Assembly (NCBI RefSeq): GCF_008065375.1
Contig: NZ_VJYI01000001.1
Coordinates: 1,302,001 to 1,366,000 of the forward strand
Reading direction: 5' to 3'
Source of the DNA: Nonomuraea sp. SYSU D8015
GTDB lineage: Bacteria > Actinomycetota > Actinomycetes > Streptosporangiales > Streptosporangiaceae
DNA: 64,000 nt
Shown here piece by piece: positions 17,761-27,347 of the stretch; within the stretch, counting starts at the first letter, position 1, and every line of letters begins with the position of its first letter. The notes below the pieces were generated by a model that saw only the letters and a program-made list of their open reading frames with translations, did no database searches and was not told where the DNA came from. The position numbers were made by a program, and so were the translations under genes.

Positions 17761-19077
17761 ATGTCCGCCACGACAACACCCGAGTTAAAGCGCGTCGTCC
17801 TGGGCGCCCTCGTCGGCACCGCCCTGGAGTGGTACGACTTCTTCATCTACGGCACCGCCGCCGCCCTCGTCTTCAACCAGCTGTTCTTCACCGACGCCGA
17901 CCCGGCCGCGGGCACGATCGCCGCGTTCGCCACGTTCGGCGTGGGCTTCGTGGTGCGGCCGTTCGGCGGCGTCCTGTTCGGCCACCTCGGCGACAGGATC
18001 GGCCGCCGCTCCACCCTGATCATCACGACCGTCATCATGGGCGTGTCCACCGGGCTCATCGGGCTGCTGCCCACCTACCCCTCCATCGGCGTGGCGGCGC
18101 CCCTCCTGCTCACGCTGCTGCGGGTCTGCCAGGGCCTGGGCGCGGGCGCGGAGTTCGGCGGCGCGGCCACGCTGCTGGCCGAGCACGCCCCGCCCGGCCG
18201 GCGCGGCTACTACGCCTCCTATGCCCAGACCGGCGTGCAGATCGGCCTCGTGCTCGGCACCTCGGCGTTCCTGCTGGTGCAGCTGATGCCCCGGGAGGAC
18301 TTCCTCTCCTGGGGCTGGCGGCTGCCGTTCCTGGTGAGCTTCGCGCTGATCGGGGTGGCGCTGTACGTGCGGCTGCGAGTGGCCGAGTCGCCGGTCTTCC
18401 GCGAGATGGAGCGCAGCCGCGAGATCGTCAAGCTGCCGATCAGGGACGCGCTGGCCCGCTACCCGCGGAACTTCCTCATCGGCGTCGGGGCGCACATCAA
18501 CGACACGGCCGTCGTCTACACGCTCGCCACGTTCAGCGTCGCGTACGCCACCCAGCGGCTCGGCCTGTCCAGCCGGACGGCGCTGCTGGGCGTGATCCTG
18601 TTCGGGCTGACCGTGATCGTGCTCCAGCCCTTCTACGGGCGCCTGTCGGACCGGGTGGGGCGGCGGCCGCTCAACCTGTTCAGCGTGGTGTTCGTGGCGG
18701 TGTTCGTGTACCCGTACTTCGTCATGGTCGAGACCGGCGTGCCCGTGGTGGTGTGGCTGGCGATGATGATCATGGGGGCGCTCGGGTTCGCGCCGCAGGT
18801 GGCCGTGCAGCCGGTGTTCTACGCCGAGCTGTTCGGGGCGCGGGTCCGCTACACCGGGTTCGCCGCCTCACGGGAGCTGGGGGCGGCGCTGGCCGGGTTC
18901 TCCCCGCTGATCGGCGCGGCGCTCGCGGCGCGGATGGGCGGGCGGCCGTGGCTCGTGGCGGCGTTCCTCGTCGGGACGGCGGTGATCTCGTTCTGGGCGT
19001 TCTGGGCCTCGCGCGAGACCAAGGACGTCGACATCGCGGCCGTCGACCCGGTGCGCAGACCAGTGGTGGAGGAGTAG
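17761..19077 (+). CDS. MFS transporter, metabolite:H+ symporter type
   Basis: A 438-residue, 12-segment transporter. The opening GALVGTALEWYDFFIYGTAA is the hallmark of the metabolite:H+ symporter family (ProP, KgtP, ShiA). Motif GHLGDRIGRRSTL lies between segments 2 and 3, with an equivalent RLSDRVGRRPLN after segment 8. Likely cargo is an organic acid, sugar acid or betaine. The ATG has TTGGAGG 5 nt upstream, 19 nt after the Ldh stop, supporting co-transcription with the flanking dehydrogenase genes. Confidence 0.9.
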   Translation: MSATTTPELKRVVLGALVGTALEWYDFFIYGTAAALVFNQLFFTDADPAAGTIAAFATFGVGFVVRPFGGVLFGHLGDRIGRRSTLIITTVIMGVSTGLIGLLPTYPSIGVAAPLLLTLLRVCQGLGAGAEFGGAATLLAEHAPPGRRGYYASYAQTGVQIGLVLGTSAFLLVQLMPREDFLSWGWRLPFLVSFALIGVALYVRLRVAESPVFREMERSREIVKLPIRDALARYPRNFLIGVGAHINDTAVVYTLATFSVAYATQRLGLSSRTALLGVILFGLTVIVLQPFYGRLSDRVGRRPLNLFSVVFVAVFVYPYFVMVETGVPVVVWLAMMIMGALGFAPQVAVQPVFYAELFGARVRYTGFAASRELGAALAGFSPLIGAALAARMGGRPWLVAAFLVGTAVISFWAFWASRETKDVDIAAVDPVRRPVVEE

Positions 19078-19080
19078 GAC

Positions 19081-19845
19081 ATGGACGTCAACGGGACGGT
19101 GGCCGTGATCACCGGCGGCGGCACCGGCATCGGCGCGGCCGTGGCCGAGAGTCTGGCCAGGAAGGGCGCGGCGGCCGTGGTCGTCAACTACTCGCGCTCG
19201 GCGGCGGACGCCCAGGCGACCGTCGCCCGCCTCCTGGAGCTGGGCTGCAAGGCCGAGGCCGTGGCCGCCGACGTGGCCGACGACGCCGCCGTGCGCCGCA
19301 TGGCCCAGCGCGTACGCGACCGGTACGGGCGCGTGGACGTGCTGGTCTGCAACGCGGGCACGACCAAGTGGGTGCCGTTCCCCGACCTGGAGGGGCTCAC
19401 CGACGACGTGTGGCGCCACATCATGGGCGTCAATCTCATGGGCCCCTACTACTGCGCCCGCGCTTTCGCGCCCGACCTGCGGGCGGCCCGCGGCGCCATC
19501 GTCAACGTCTCCTCCATCGCCGGCATCCTCGCCACCGGCTCCTCCATCGCCTACAGCGTCAGCAAGGCGGCCCTGATCCAGCTCACCCGCGACCTGGCGG
19601 TCGCCCTCGGGCCCGAGGTGAGGGTGAACGCGGTCGCACCCGGCATCGTGGCCACGCGCTGGCACATCGACCGGGTGGGCGAGCAGGTCTTCACCGAGAT
19701 GGCGGCCAGGGAGGAGGCCAAGGCGCCGCTGCGCCGCACGGCACGTCCCGAGCACATCGCCCAGATGGTGACCGCGCTGGTGGAGGCGGACATGGTGACG
19801 GGTGAGGTGCTGGTGGGCGACGGCGGCCGGCACCTGGGCTACTGA
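19081..19845 (+). CDS. SDR family oxidoreductase
   Basis: A 254-residue classical SDR. The cofactor motif is TGGGTGIG, with CNAG in place of NNAG, and the catalytic set is Ser in VSSIAG plus YSVSK. The C-terminal APGIVATRWH and VGDGGRHLGY fit FabG-like or sugar-acid dehydrogenases. A GGAGGAG ribosome binding site overlaps the end of the transporter gene, 3 nt upstream, so it is part of the same operon. Probably one step in oxidation or reduction of the compound imported by the transporter. Confidence 0.88.
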   Translation: MDVNGTVAVITGGGTGIGAAVAESLARKGAAAVVVNYSRSAADAQATVARLLELGCKAEAVAADVADDAAVRRMAQRVRDRYGRVDVLVCNAGTTKWVPFPDLEGLTDDVWRHIMGVNLMGPYYCARAFAPDLRAARGAIVNVSSIAGILATGSSIAYSVSKAALIQLTRDLAVALGPEVRVNAVAPGIVATRWHIDRVGEQVFTEMAAREEAKAPLRRTARPEHIAQMVTALVEADMVTGEVLVGDGGRHLGY

Positions 19846-19915
19846 TGCGGCCGCCGGAGTCCGCCCAGGGCGGGCGGCGGGTCGCCTGCGGGCCGGCGTG
19901 GCCGGTGGCGCGGCG

Positions 19916-21352
19916 ATGAGGCTGTCGCGGGCCGCGCTGCCCACTGTCCCCGCAGCCGCCCGGCCCCGGTTCCAGCCGGGCGAGCTGCGTACCGGGATCG
20001 TGCACCTGGGCCTCGGCGCCTTCCACCGGGCCCACCAGGCGCTGTACACCGAGGACGCCGGCGACCCCGCCTACGGCGTGTGCGGGGTGACGATGCGCAG
20101 CATGGCCGCCGCCGAGCTGCTGTCGGCGCAGGACCTGCTGTACTCGGTGCTCGAACGCGACGGTGAGCACGCCTCGATCCGGGTGTGCGGGATGCTGACG
20201 GAGGCGGTGGGCCCGGAGGCCGGGACCGCCAGGATCGCGGACCCCGGCGTGCGGGTGGTCACGATGACCGTGACCGAGCCCGGCTACCGGCACGACCCGG
20301 CCACCGGGCGGCTGCGCGCGGCCGATCCCGACGTGGCCGCCGACCTGGCGGGCGGCCCGCCGCGCACGCCGGTGGGGCGGCTGGTGGCCGGGCTGCGCGC
20401 CCGCCGCGCCGCAGGCTCCGGGCCGCTCGCCGTCGTCTGCTGCGACAACCTGGCGGGCGGCGGGCGGCTGCTGAGCGGCCTGGTGACCGAGTTCTGCGAG
20501 CTCGCCCGCGACGACGAGCTGCTCTCCTGGATCCACGACGGGAACGCCGCCTTCCCGTCCGCCATGGTCGACCGCATCGTGCCCGCCCCTGCCGACGCCG
20601 ACCGGGCCGCCGCGGCGCGGCTGCTCGGCGTGGCGGACCGGGCGGCGCTGACGACCGAGCCGTTCCGGCAGTGGGTGATCGAGGACCGGTTCCCCGGAGG
20701 GCGGCCGCCGTGGGAGCGGGCGGGGGCGATGATCACGGGGGACGTGGAGCCGTACGAGACGATGAAGCTGCGCCTGCTCAACGGCGTCCACTCGGTGCTG
20801 GCCTACCTGGGGGCGCTGGCCGGCCTCGGCACGACCGCCGAGGCGACGACCCGGCCGGAGCTCGCCGAGGCGGGCCGCCGCTACCTGGAGTTCGACGCAG
20901 CGCCCACGCTCGCGCCGCCGCCCGGCGTGGACCTGGACGCCTACCGGGAGCGGCTGCTCGCCAGGCTGGCCAACCCGGCGCTGCGGCACCCGATCGCGCA
21001 GGTGGCCGCGGACGGGTCGCACAAGCTGCCGCAGCGCCTGCTCCCGGTGATCCGCGACCGCCTCGCCCGGGGCGCCGAGCCCCGATGGGCGGCGCTGGGG
21101 GTGGCCGCCTGGATGCGGTACGTCTCCGCGGGCCGGGCCGACGACGGCACGCCGATCACGGTCACCGACCCCCTGGCGGCGCGGTTGAGCATGCCGGAGG
21201 CGGACCCGCGTGAGGTGGCCGATCGGCTGCTGGGCCTGACGGAGGTCTTCGGCGAGGATCTGGGCCGGGACGCGACCCTGCGCGCGCTCGTCACGGACCT
21301 GCTCACCCGCCTGACACGCGACGGCGCGCTCGCGACCGCCCGCGACCCCTGA
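19916..21352 (+). CDS. Mannitol dehydrogenase family protein (fructuronate reductase-like)
   Basis: A 478-residue polyol-specific long-chain dehydrogenase, the family of mannitol 2-dehydrogenase, fructuronate reductase (UxuB) and tagaturonate reductase. The N-terminal signature GLGAFHRAHQ is followed by the catalytic K-x4-N-x2-H pattern in MKLRLLNGVHS. ATG 19916 is the first start before the family homology; an upstream open frame overlaps the SDR gene. It ends the four-gene operon that begins at 16722. NAD-linked interconversion of a hexonate or hexitol with a keto sugar is likely. Confidence 0.88.
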   Translation: MRLSRAALPTVPAAARPRFQPGELRTGIVHLGLGAFHRAHQALYTEDAGDPAYGVCGVTMRSMAAAELLSAQDLLYSVLERDGEHASIRVCGMLTEAVGPEAGTARIADPGVRVVTMTVTEPGYRHDPATGRLRAADPDVAADLAGGPPRTPVGRLVAGLRARRAAGSGPLAVVCCDNLAGGGRLLSGLVTEFCELARDDELLSWIHDGNAAFPSAMVDRIVPAPADADRAAAARLLGVADRAALTTEPFRQWVIEDRFPGGRPPWERAGAMITGDVEPYETMKLRLLNGVHSVLAYLGALAGLGTTAEATTRPELAEAGRRYLEFDAAPTLAPPPGVDLDAYRERLLARLANPALRHPIAQVAADGSHKLPQRLLPVIRDRLARGAEPRWAALGVAAWMRYVSAGRADDGTPITVTDPLAARLSMPEADPREVADRLLGLTEVFGEDLGRDATLRALVTDLLTRLTRDGALATARDP

Positions 21353-21446
21353 CCCGCCGACCCGGCCGCTTGCGCCGCGCCGCGACCACCGGGGCCCCGC
21401 GCGGTCCGGCTCACCGATCGAGGCCCGGAACTGTGCGGCGCCCCGG

Positions 21447-21510
21447 GCCGGGGACTCCGGCCTCTGTGGTGGCGCGCCAGCCGGGGACTTCGGCACCGTG
21501 GGGCGCGCCG
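21447..21510. repeat. Imperfect tandem repeat, two copies of about 32 bp
   Basis: Copy one (21447-21479) and copy two (21480-21510) share GCCGGGGACT-C-GG and a common GGCGCGCC end. They lie in the intergenic space between the converging mannitol-dehydrogenase and pgm genes. Function unknown. Confidence 0.55.
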
Positions 21511-21534
21511 GCGGAGCGCCCGGCAGGTGCGGTG

Positions 21535-21558
21535 GGCCCGGCCGATGCGGCCGGGGCC
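21535..21558. terminator. Possible bidirectional hairpin terminator
   Basis: GGCCCGGCCG and CGGCCGGGGCC face each other around a 3-nt loop, with one bulged G. It sits between two convergent genes and could end both transcripts. No T-tract is present. Confidence 0.4.
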
Positions 21559-21624
21559 GCAGTCCGGCGACAGTGCCCGTCATCGTGCGGCGGACGGCCG
21601 GACCGGGCGCCGGGTGGGGTGGGG

Positions 21625-23253
21625 TCAGCCGAGGGCGGCGGAGACCAGGGAGCGGGCCTCCTCCTGAACCTTGGCCAGGTGGTCGGGGCCGCGGAAGGAC
21701 TCGGCGTAGATCTTGTAGACGTCCTCCGTGCCCGAGGGCCGGGCGGCGAACCAGGCGTTCTCCGTCGCGACCTTCACCCCGCCCAGCGCGGCCCCGTTGC
21801 CGGGAGCCGACGTCTGCACCGCCGTGATCGGCTCGCCGGCCAGCGACGACGCCGTCACCTGCGCCGCGGACAGCTTCCCGAGCACGGCCTTCTCCTCGCG
21901 CGTGGCCGGGGCGTCCACCCGGGCGTACGCGGGCTCGCCGAACCGCCCGACCAGGTCGGCGTAGTGAGCGCTCGGCGACTTGCCGGTGACGGCCAGGATC
22001 TCCGACGCCAGCAGCGCCAGGATGATGCCGTCCTTGTCGGTGGACCACACCGAGCCGTCCCGCCGCAGGAAGGACGCCCCCGCGCTCTCCTCGCCGCCGA
22101 AGCCCAGCGAGCCGTCGAGCAGCCCCGGCACGAACCACTTGAAGCCCACCGGCACCTCGTACAGCCGCCGGCCCAGCGACTCCGCGACCCGGTCGATGAC
22201 GCCGCTGCTGACCATGGTCTTGCCGACCCCGGCGTCCGCGGGCCAGCCGTCGCGGTGGGAGTAGAGGTAGGAGATGGCGACGGCCAGGTAGTGGTTGGGG
22301 TTCATGAGGCCGCCGTCGGGGGTGACGATGCCGTGGCGGTCCGCGTCGGCATCGTTACCTGTGGAAATATCGTATTTGTCCCGGTTCGCGATGAGCGAGG
22401 CCATCGCGTACGGCGACGAGCAGTCCATCCGGATCTTGCCGTCCCAGTCGAGCGTCATGAACCGCCACGTGGGATCGACCTGCGGATTGACGACCGTCAG
22501 GTCGAGGCGGTGCCGCTCGGCGATCTCTCCCCAGTACGCCACGCTCGCCCCGCCGAGGGGATCGGCCCCGATCCGCACCCCGGCCGCCCGGATCGCGTCG
22601 AGGTCCAGCACGGACGGCAGGTCGTCGACGTACGAGCCGAGGAAGTCGTAGCGTCCCGCCAGGCCCAGGGCCTTCGCGTACGGGACCCTCCGGACGGCGC
22701 TCATGTCTCGCAGCAGCCGGTTGGCGCGGTCCTGGATCCACGTGGTCGCGTCGGTGTCGGCGGGCCCGCCGTGCGGCGGGTTGTACTTGAACCCGCCGTC
22801 GCCGGGCGGGTTGTGCGACGGCGTGATCACGACCCCGTCGGCCGGCCCCGACGTGCGCCCCCGGTTGTGCCGCAGGATGGCGTGCGAGACCGCCGGAGTC
22901 GGCGTGTAGCCGTCGCGCGTGTCGATCAGCACCTCGACCCCGTTGGCCGCGAACACCTCCAGCGCCGACACCCGCGCGGGCTCCGACAGCGCGTGCGTGT
23001 CGACGCCCAGGAACAGCGGCCCGTCGGTGCCCTGCGCCTGCCGGTATTCGCAGATGGCCTGGCTGGTGGCCACGATGTGGTCCTCGTTGAAGGCCGTCTT
23101 CAGCGACGACCCGCGATGCCCCGACGTGCCGAACGCGACCCGCTGCCCCACCTCGTCCGGGTCGGGATGCAGGGCGTAGTAGGACGTCACCAGGCGGGGG
23201 ACGTCGACCAGGTCGGCGGGCTGAGCGGGCTGTCCGGCGCGATCGTGGCTCAT
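21625..23253 (-). CDS. pgm: Phosphoglucomutase (alpha-D-glucose phosphate-specific)
   Basis: A 542-residue phosphohexomutase converting glucose 1-phosphate and glucose 6-phosphate, feeding glycogen, trehalose and nucleotide-sugar synthesis. The phosphoserine loop is TPSHNPP (Ser146), preceded by FGTSGHRG. The metal loop is DADADRHG, the sugar-binding loop is GEESAG, and the C-terminal phosphate-binding loop is [13 protein letters not shown] 23253 is preferred because a TAAAGT hexamer lies 7 nt upstream and the reading from 23331 adds unconserved sequence. Transcribed divergently from the LLM-type oxidoreductase gene. Confidence 0.95.
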   Translation of the reverse strand: MSHDRAGQPAQPADLVDVPRLVTSYYALHPDPDEVGQRVAFGTSGHRGSSLKTAFNEDHIVATSQAICEYRQAQGTDGPLFLGVDTHALSEPARVSALEVFAANGVEVLIDTRDGYTPTPAVSHAILRHNRGRTSGPADGVVITPSHNPPGDGGFKYNPPHGGPADTDATTWIQDRANRLLRDMSAVRRVPYAKALGLAGRYDFLGSYVDDLPSVLDLDAIRAAGVRIGADPLGGASVAYWGEIAERHRLDLTVVNPQVDPTWRFMTLDWDGKIRMDCSSPYAMASLIANRDKYDISTGNDADADRHGIVTPDGGLMNPNHYLAVAISYLYSHRDGWPADAGVGKTMVSSGVIDRVAESLGRRLYEVPVGFKWFVPGLLDGSLGFGGEESAGASFLRRDGSVWSTDKDGIILALLASEILAVTGKSPSAHYADLVGRFGEPAYARVDAPATREEKAVLGKLSAAQVTASSLAGEPITAVQTSAPGNGAALGGVKVATENAWFAARPSGTEDVYKIYAESFRGPDHLAKVQEEARSLVSAALG

Positions 23254-23260
23254 GTAGGCC

Positions 23261-23266
23261 ACTTTA
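23261..23266 (-). promoter_or_regulatory. Putative -10 element of leaderless pgm promoter
   Basis: On the minus strand the hexamer TAAAGT lies 7 nt before the pgm ATG. There is no Shine-Dalgarno sequence between, so translation would start near the first base of the mRNA. Confidence 0.45.
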
Positions 23267-23351
23267 CAAATGGTGGCCGGACCGGCGGGTGACCGCGTGG
23301 CGGCGTGGGAAGGTACATTCCCGTCAGTCACCAGAATGGAGTTCTGTTTCC

Positions 23352-24251
23352 ATGCGTTACGGCTACTACCTCGTCGAGCCGAAAGGCTCCGATCCGATCG
23401 GCGTGCTCCGCGACCAGATCGCGCAGGCCGCCGCGGACGGCTTCAGCTCGGCCTGGCTCTCCAACATCTTCGGCCTCGACGCCCTCACCGCCCTGGCCGC
23501 CGCCGGCGCCCAGGGACCCGCCATCGAGCTCGGCACCGCCGTCGTGCCCACCTACCCCCGCCACCCGGCCGTGCTGGCCCAGCAGGCCATGACCGCCAAC
23601 GCCGCCCTCGGCGGGCGGCTCGCGCTCGGCATCGGGCTCTCCCACAAGATCGTCATCGAGGGCATGTACGGCTACGACTTCGAGCGCCCCGGCCGGCACA
23701 TGAAGGAGTACCTCGACATCCTGATCCCCGCAGGCCGCGGCGAACAGGTCGAGTACGCGGGCGAGACGCTCAGGGCCAACCTCAGGCTCACCGGTCCGGG
23801 AGCCGGCTTCCCCGTGCTGGTGGCCGCGCTCGGCCCGCGCATGCTCAAGCTGGCCGGCGCCGTGGCCGACGGCACCGTCCTGTGGATGACCGGGCCCAAG
23901 ACCATCGCCGAGCACGTCGCGCCCACGATCACGGCGGCGGCCGCCGAGGCGGGCCGTGAGCCGCCGCGCATCGTCTGCGCGCTGCCGATCTGCGTCACCG
24001 ACGACCGCGACTCCGCCGTCCAGCGGGCGAACGAGATTTTCGAGGTGTACGGACAGTTGCCGTCGTACCGTGCCATGCTCGACAGGGAAGGCGCGGCGAA
24101 CCCCGGCGACGTGGCCATCGTGGGCGACGAGAAGGCCGTGCTGGCCGAGCTCGAGGAGCTGGAGCGGGCCGGGGTGACCGATTTCGTGGCCTCCGTGTAC
24201 GCCAACCGGGAACGCACACGGAACCTGCTGATCGGCGCGGCGAAGGGCTGA
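23352..24251 (+). CDS. LLM class F420-dependent oxidoreductase
   Basis: A 299-residue luciferase-like monooxygenase fold protein (TIM barrel). Features include the [20 protein letters not shown] start region, the [14 protein letters not shown] strand typical of F420-type members, the [13 protein letters not shown] [15 protein letters not shown] loop, and [21 protein letters not shown]. Such enzymes use deazaflavin F420 in hydride transfers and are abundant in actinomycetes. ATG 23352 gives the normal N-terminus (MRYGYYL) and has GGAG about 10 nt upstream. Substrate unknown. Confidence 0.88.
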   Translation: MRYGYYLVEPKGSDPIGVLRDQIAQAAADGFSSAWLSNIFGLDALTALAAAGAQGPAIELGTAVVPTYPRHPAVLAQQAMTANAALGGRLALGIGLSHKIVIEGMYGYDFERPGRHMKEYLDILIPAGRGEQVEYAGETLRANLRLTGPGAGFPVLVAALGPRMLKLAGAVADGTVLWMTGPKTIAEHVAPTITAAAAEAGREPPRIVCALPICVTDDRDSAVQRANEIFEVYGQLPSYRAMLDREGAANPGDVAIVGDEKAVLAELEELERAGVTDFVASVYANRERTRNLLIGAAKG

Positions 24252-24281
24252 TCGGGAGACATCTCAATAAACTCCGGCAAG

Positions 24282-24887
24282 GTGAAGCGCGTGCTGCAAG
24301 GCATCGATGTGTCCAACTGGCAGGGTTCCGTCGACTGGACCGGTCACGCCGAAGCCGGAGTGGCCTTCGCCTTCGCCAAGGCGACCGAGGGCGGCGACTA
24401 CGTCGACAAGTGGTTCGCGCGCAACTGGAACGGCATGCGCGAGAGCTGGATGGTCTGCGGCGCGTACCACTTCGCCAGGCCCAAGGGCGACCCCATCGCG
24501 CAGGCCCGCCACTTCCTGGACACGATCAGGGCGGCCGGCGGGCTGCGGCGCGGCGATCTGGTCGCCCTCGACCTGGAGTCCGACGACGGGCTCCGGCCCG
24601 AGCAGGTCGCCAGGTACGCGCGCCGCTGGTGCCACTTCGTCGAGCGGCACGGCCACGTGCGGCCGTTCGTCTACACGTTCTTCTCGTTCGCGAACCGCGG
24701 AAACTGCGCCGGCCTGGCCGAATACCCGCTCTGGATCGCCGGCCCGGAGCACCCCCGCGGGCGGCCGACGGTGCCCAGGCCGTGGCGGGACTGGACCATC
24801 CACCAGTACGCCAACAGCCCGATCGACCGCAACGTCTTCCACGGGACCCGCAAGGAGCTGACAAAGCTGGGGTTTCACCCGCGATAG
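24282..24887 (+). CDS. Glycoside hydrolase family 25 (lysozyme-like) protein
   Basis: A 201-residue GH25 domain, the muramidase fold that cleaves peptidoglycan between MurNAc and GlcNAc. Motifs are GIDVSNWQG with Asp9, FAFAKATEGG, GAYHFARP, and the catalytic DLE triplet in VALDLESDD (Asp97, Glu99). The protein ends just after the barrel, and there is neither a signal peptide nor a cell-wall-binding repeat. How it reaches the wall is therefore unclear. GTG 24282 is the only sensible start, 30 nt after the preceding gene. Confidence 0.88.
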   Translation: MKRVLQGIDVSNWQGSVDWTGHAEAGVAFAFAKATEGGDYVDKWFARNWNGMRESWMVCGAYHFARPKGDPIAQARHFLDTIRAAGGLRRGDLVALDLESDDGLRPEQVARYARRWCHFVERHGHVRPFVYTFFSFANRGNCAGLAEYPLWIAGPEHPRGRPTVPRPWRDWTIHQYANSPIDRNVFHGTRKELTKLGFHPR

Positions 24888-24953
24888 CATCGGTGTTCAC
24901 CATCGAAGCAGCGCCGGTGCCGAGCGCCGGAGCGCGATCTCAAGGGAGTCACC

Positions 24954-26918
24954 GTGTCAGCCGAGCTACGCATCACCCTCGCCGGAGCCGAGCGTGTGGT
25001 CGCGGCCGGCACGACGGCCGGTGAGGCGCTCGAGGCCGACGGCCGCACGGTCATCGCGGCCCGGGTCAACGGCGTGCCCCGCGACCTGGCCCACCCGCTG
25101 GCCCAGGACGACGTCGTCGAGCCGATCGAGGTCTCCAGCGAGGACGGCAGGGCCATCGTCCGCCACTCCACCGCCCACGTCATGGCGCAGGCGGTGCAGG
25201 AGCTGTTCCCCGAGGCCAAGCTGGGCATCGGGCCGCCCGTGGAAAACGGGTTCTACTACGACTTCGACGTCAAGCAGGCGTTCAACCCCGACGACCTCAA
25301 GCGCATCGAGAAGCGCATGCGCGAGATCGTCAAGGAGGGCCAGCTGTTCTCCCGCCGTCCCGTCACCGACGACGAGGCGCGCGAGGAGCTGGCCGCCGAG
25401 CCCTACAAGCTCGAGTTGATCGGCCTCAAGGGCGGCGCCGACGCCGAGGAGTCGGTCGAGGTCGGCGCCGGCCAGCTGACCATCTACGACAACCTCGACG
25501 CCAAGAGCGGCGAGCTGCGCTGGAAAGACCTGTGCCGCGGCCCGCACGTGCCGTCCACCCGCTCGATCCCGGCGTTCAAGCTCATGCGCTCCGGCGGCGC
25601 CTACTGGCGGGGCAGTGAGAAGAACCCGCAGCTGCAGCGCATCTACGGCACCGCGTGGGAGTCCCGCGACAAGCAGGACGAATACCTCAAGCTCCTGGAA
25701 GAGGCCGAAAAGCGCGACCACCGCAAGCTCGGCGTCGAGCTCGACCTGTTCAGCTTCCCGCCGGAGCTGGGCAGCGGCCTTCCGATCTTCCATCCCAAGG
25801 GCGGGATCATCCGCAAGGAGATGGAAGACTACATGCGAAGGCGGCAGGCCGAGGCGGGCTACGAGTTCGTCAACACGCCCCACATCACCAAGTCGTCGCT
25901 GTTCGAGACCTCCGGCCACCTGCCGTGGTACGCCGACGACATGTTCCCGGCCTTCGAGCTGGAGGGCATCGAATACCGCGTCAAGCCGATGAACTGCCCG
26001 ATGCACAACCTGATCTTCCGGGCGCGCGGGCGTTCCTACCGCGAGCTGCCGCTGCGGCTGTGCGAGTTCGGCTCGGTCTACCGCTACGAGAAGTCCGGCG
26101 TGGTCCACGGGCTGACCCGGGTGCGCGGCATGACGCAGGACGACGCGCACATCTACACCACCAGGGAGCAGATGGCCGACGAGATCAAGTCGCTGCTGAG
26201 GTTCGTGCTCAGCGTGCTGCGCGACTTCGGTCTGTCTGACTTCTACCTGGAGCTGTCCACCCGCGACGAGTCCGACAAGTTCATCGGCGACCCCGCCGAG
26301 TGGGAGGAGGCCACCCAGGCGCTGCGCCAGGTGGCCACCGAGTCGGGGCTGACGCTGGTCGACGACCCGGGCGGCGCGGCCTTCTACGGGCCGAAGATCT
26401 CCGTGCAGGCCAAGGACGCCATCGGCCGCACGTGGCAGCTGTCCACCATCCAGCTCGACCTCAACCAGCCCAAGCGCTTCGGCCTCGAATACCAGGCGGC
26501 CGACGGCAGCCGGCAGACCCCGGTCATGATCCACCGCGCGCTGTTCGGCTCGGTCGAGCGCTTCCTCGGCGTGCTGACCGAGCACTACGCCGGCGCCTTC
26601 CCGCCCTGGCTGGCGCCGGTCCAAGTGGTGGGCATCCCGATCGCCGACGCGCACGTGCCCTATCTGCAGGACGTCGCGAAGAAGCTGCGCGAGCGCGGCA
26701 TCCGGATCGAGGTCGACGCCTCCGACGACCGCATGCAGAAGAAGATCCGCAACGCGCAGAAGGCCAAGGTGCCCTACATGCTGCTGGCCGGCGACGACGA
26801 CATCGCCAACGGAGCGGTCTCGTTCCGCTACCGCAGCGGCGAGCAGAAGAACGGCGTGCCGGTCGACGAGGCGATCGCCGAGATCGTCAACGCGGTGGAG
26901 CACCGCGTCCAGGTCTGA
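24954..26918 (+). CDS. thrS: Threonyl-tRNA synthetase
   Basis: A 654-residue class II synthetase that charges tRNA-Thr. It starts with a TGS domain (1-60), then the editing domain with HSTAHV, then the catalytic core with motif 2 ([15 protein letters not shown]) and Zn-binding Cys in MNCPMHN, motif 3 ([13 protein letters not shown]), and the C-terminal anticodon domain. GTG start follows AAGGGAG at 6-7 nt. It opens the block conserved with mycobacteria. No T-box leader is visible in the 66-nt upstream gap. Confidence 0.97.
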   Translation: MSAELRITLAGAERVVAAGTTAGEALEADGRTVIAARVNGVPRDLAHPLAQDDVVEPIEVSSEDGRAIVRHSTAHVMAQAVQELFPEAKLGIGPPVENGFYYDFDVKQAFNPDDLKRIEKRMREIVKEGQLFSRRPVTDDEAREELAAEPYKLELIGLKGGADAEESVEVGAGQLTIYDNLDAKSGELRWKDLCRGPHVPSTRSIPAFKLMRSGGAYWRGSEKNPQLQRIYGTAWESRDKQDEYLKLLEEAEKRDHRKLGVELDLFSFPPELGSGLPIFHPKGGIIRKEMEDYMRRRQAEAGYEFVNTPHITKSSLFETSGHLPWYADDMFPAFELEGIEYRVKPMNCPMHNLIFRARGRSYRELPLRLCEFGSVYRYEKSGVVHGLTRVRGMTQDDAHIYTTREQMADEIKSLLRFVLSVLRDFGLSDFYLELSTRDESDKFIGDPAEWEEATQALRQVATESGLTLVDDPGGAAFYGPKISVQAKDAIGRTWQLSTIQLDLNQPKRFGLEYQAADGSRQTPVMIHRALFGSVERFLGVLTEHYAGAFPPWLAPVQVVGIPIADAHVPYLQDVAKKLRERGIRIEVDASDDRMQKKIRNAQKAKVPYMLLAGDDDIANGAVSFRYRSGEQKNGVPVDEAIAEIVNAVEHRVQV

Positions 26919-26925
26919 CGGCAAC

Positions 26926-26985
26926 GGGGCGGAGCGGCCGTCCCCGCCGGGCAGTGGTTCGCCCGGGGGGAGGCCGCTCCGCCCC
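26926..26985. terminator. Strong bidirectional hairpin terminator
   Basis: A perfect 14-bp stem pairs 26926-26939 (GGGGCGGAGCGGCC) with 26972-26985. A second short GCCGGGC/GCCCGG stem forms inside the loop. It lies between convergent thrS and TM2 genes and probably ends both transcripts. Confidence 0.7.
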
Positions 26986-26990
26986 GCGTC

Positions 26991-27194
26991 CTACTTGGCC
27001 AGGGGCTGGCCCTGCTTGTCGGTGAACTTGCCGATCAAGATCATGATGAAGTCGATCAGCACCCACACGCCGAGGCCGCCGAGGGTGACGAGCTGGAGGA
27101 TGCCCGTCCCGATCTTCCCGACGTAGAAGCGGTGCACGCCGAGCGCGCCGAGGAAGAAGCAGAGCAGGACGGCCACGAGCCATGACTTGGTCAT
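26991..27194 (-). CDS. TM2 domain-containing protein
   Basis: A 67-residue protein consisting only of a TM2 domain: two membrane helices joined by a short turn, with the conserved FFLGALGVHRFYVGKIGTG and the following LGGLGVWVLIDFIMIL. TM2 domains occur widely but their role is poorly known. ATG 27194 is preferred because AAAGG lies upstream at good distance and the domain begins there; an in-frame extension to 27308 lacks support. Confidence 0.88.
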   Translation of the reverse strand: MTKSWLVAVLLCFFLGALGVHRFYVGKIGTGILQLVTLGGLGVWVLIDFIMILIGKFTDKQGQPLAK

Positions 27195-27347
27195 GAGGGG
27201 GAACCTTTCGGATTTTTGGGGGATCGGCCGGGCGCAGGGCATGGCATGGCGCGCCCGACCGGCAATGCCTGCGGGAGATCTCGACCGCAGGGCATGAAAC
27301 CCTAGCAAGGCGCCCCGGCCGTCGCTGGCATTTCAGATTTCATTGAA

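Noticed and set aside
19691..22138. 815-codon minus-strand frame across the mannitol-dehydrogenase and pgm region
   Set aside because: It covers the 3' part of an SDR gene, a complete dehydrogenase gene and part of pgm in a different frame. The product is Arg/Gly/Pro-rich without a domain.
27195..27308. Longer N-terminus for the TM2 protein
   Set aside because: The extra residues are Arg/Pro-rich with no membrane segment, while ATG 27194 has a fitting ribosome binding site.
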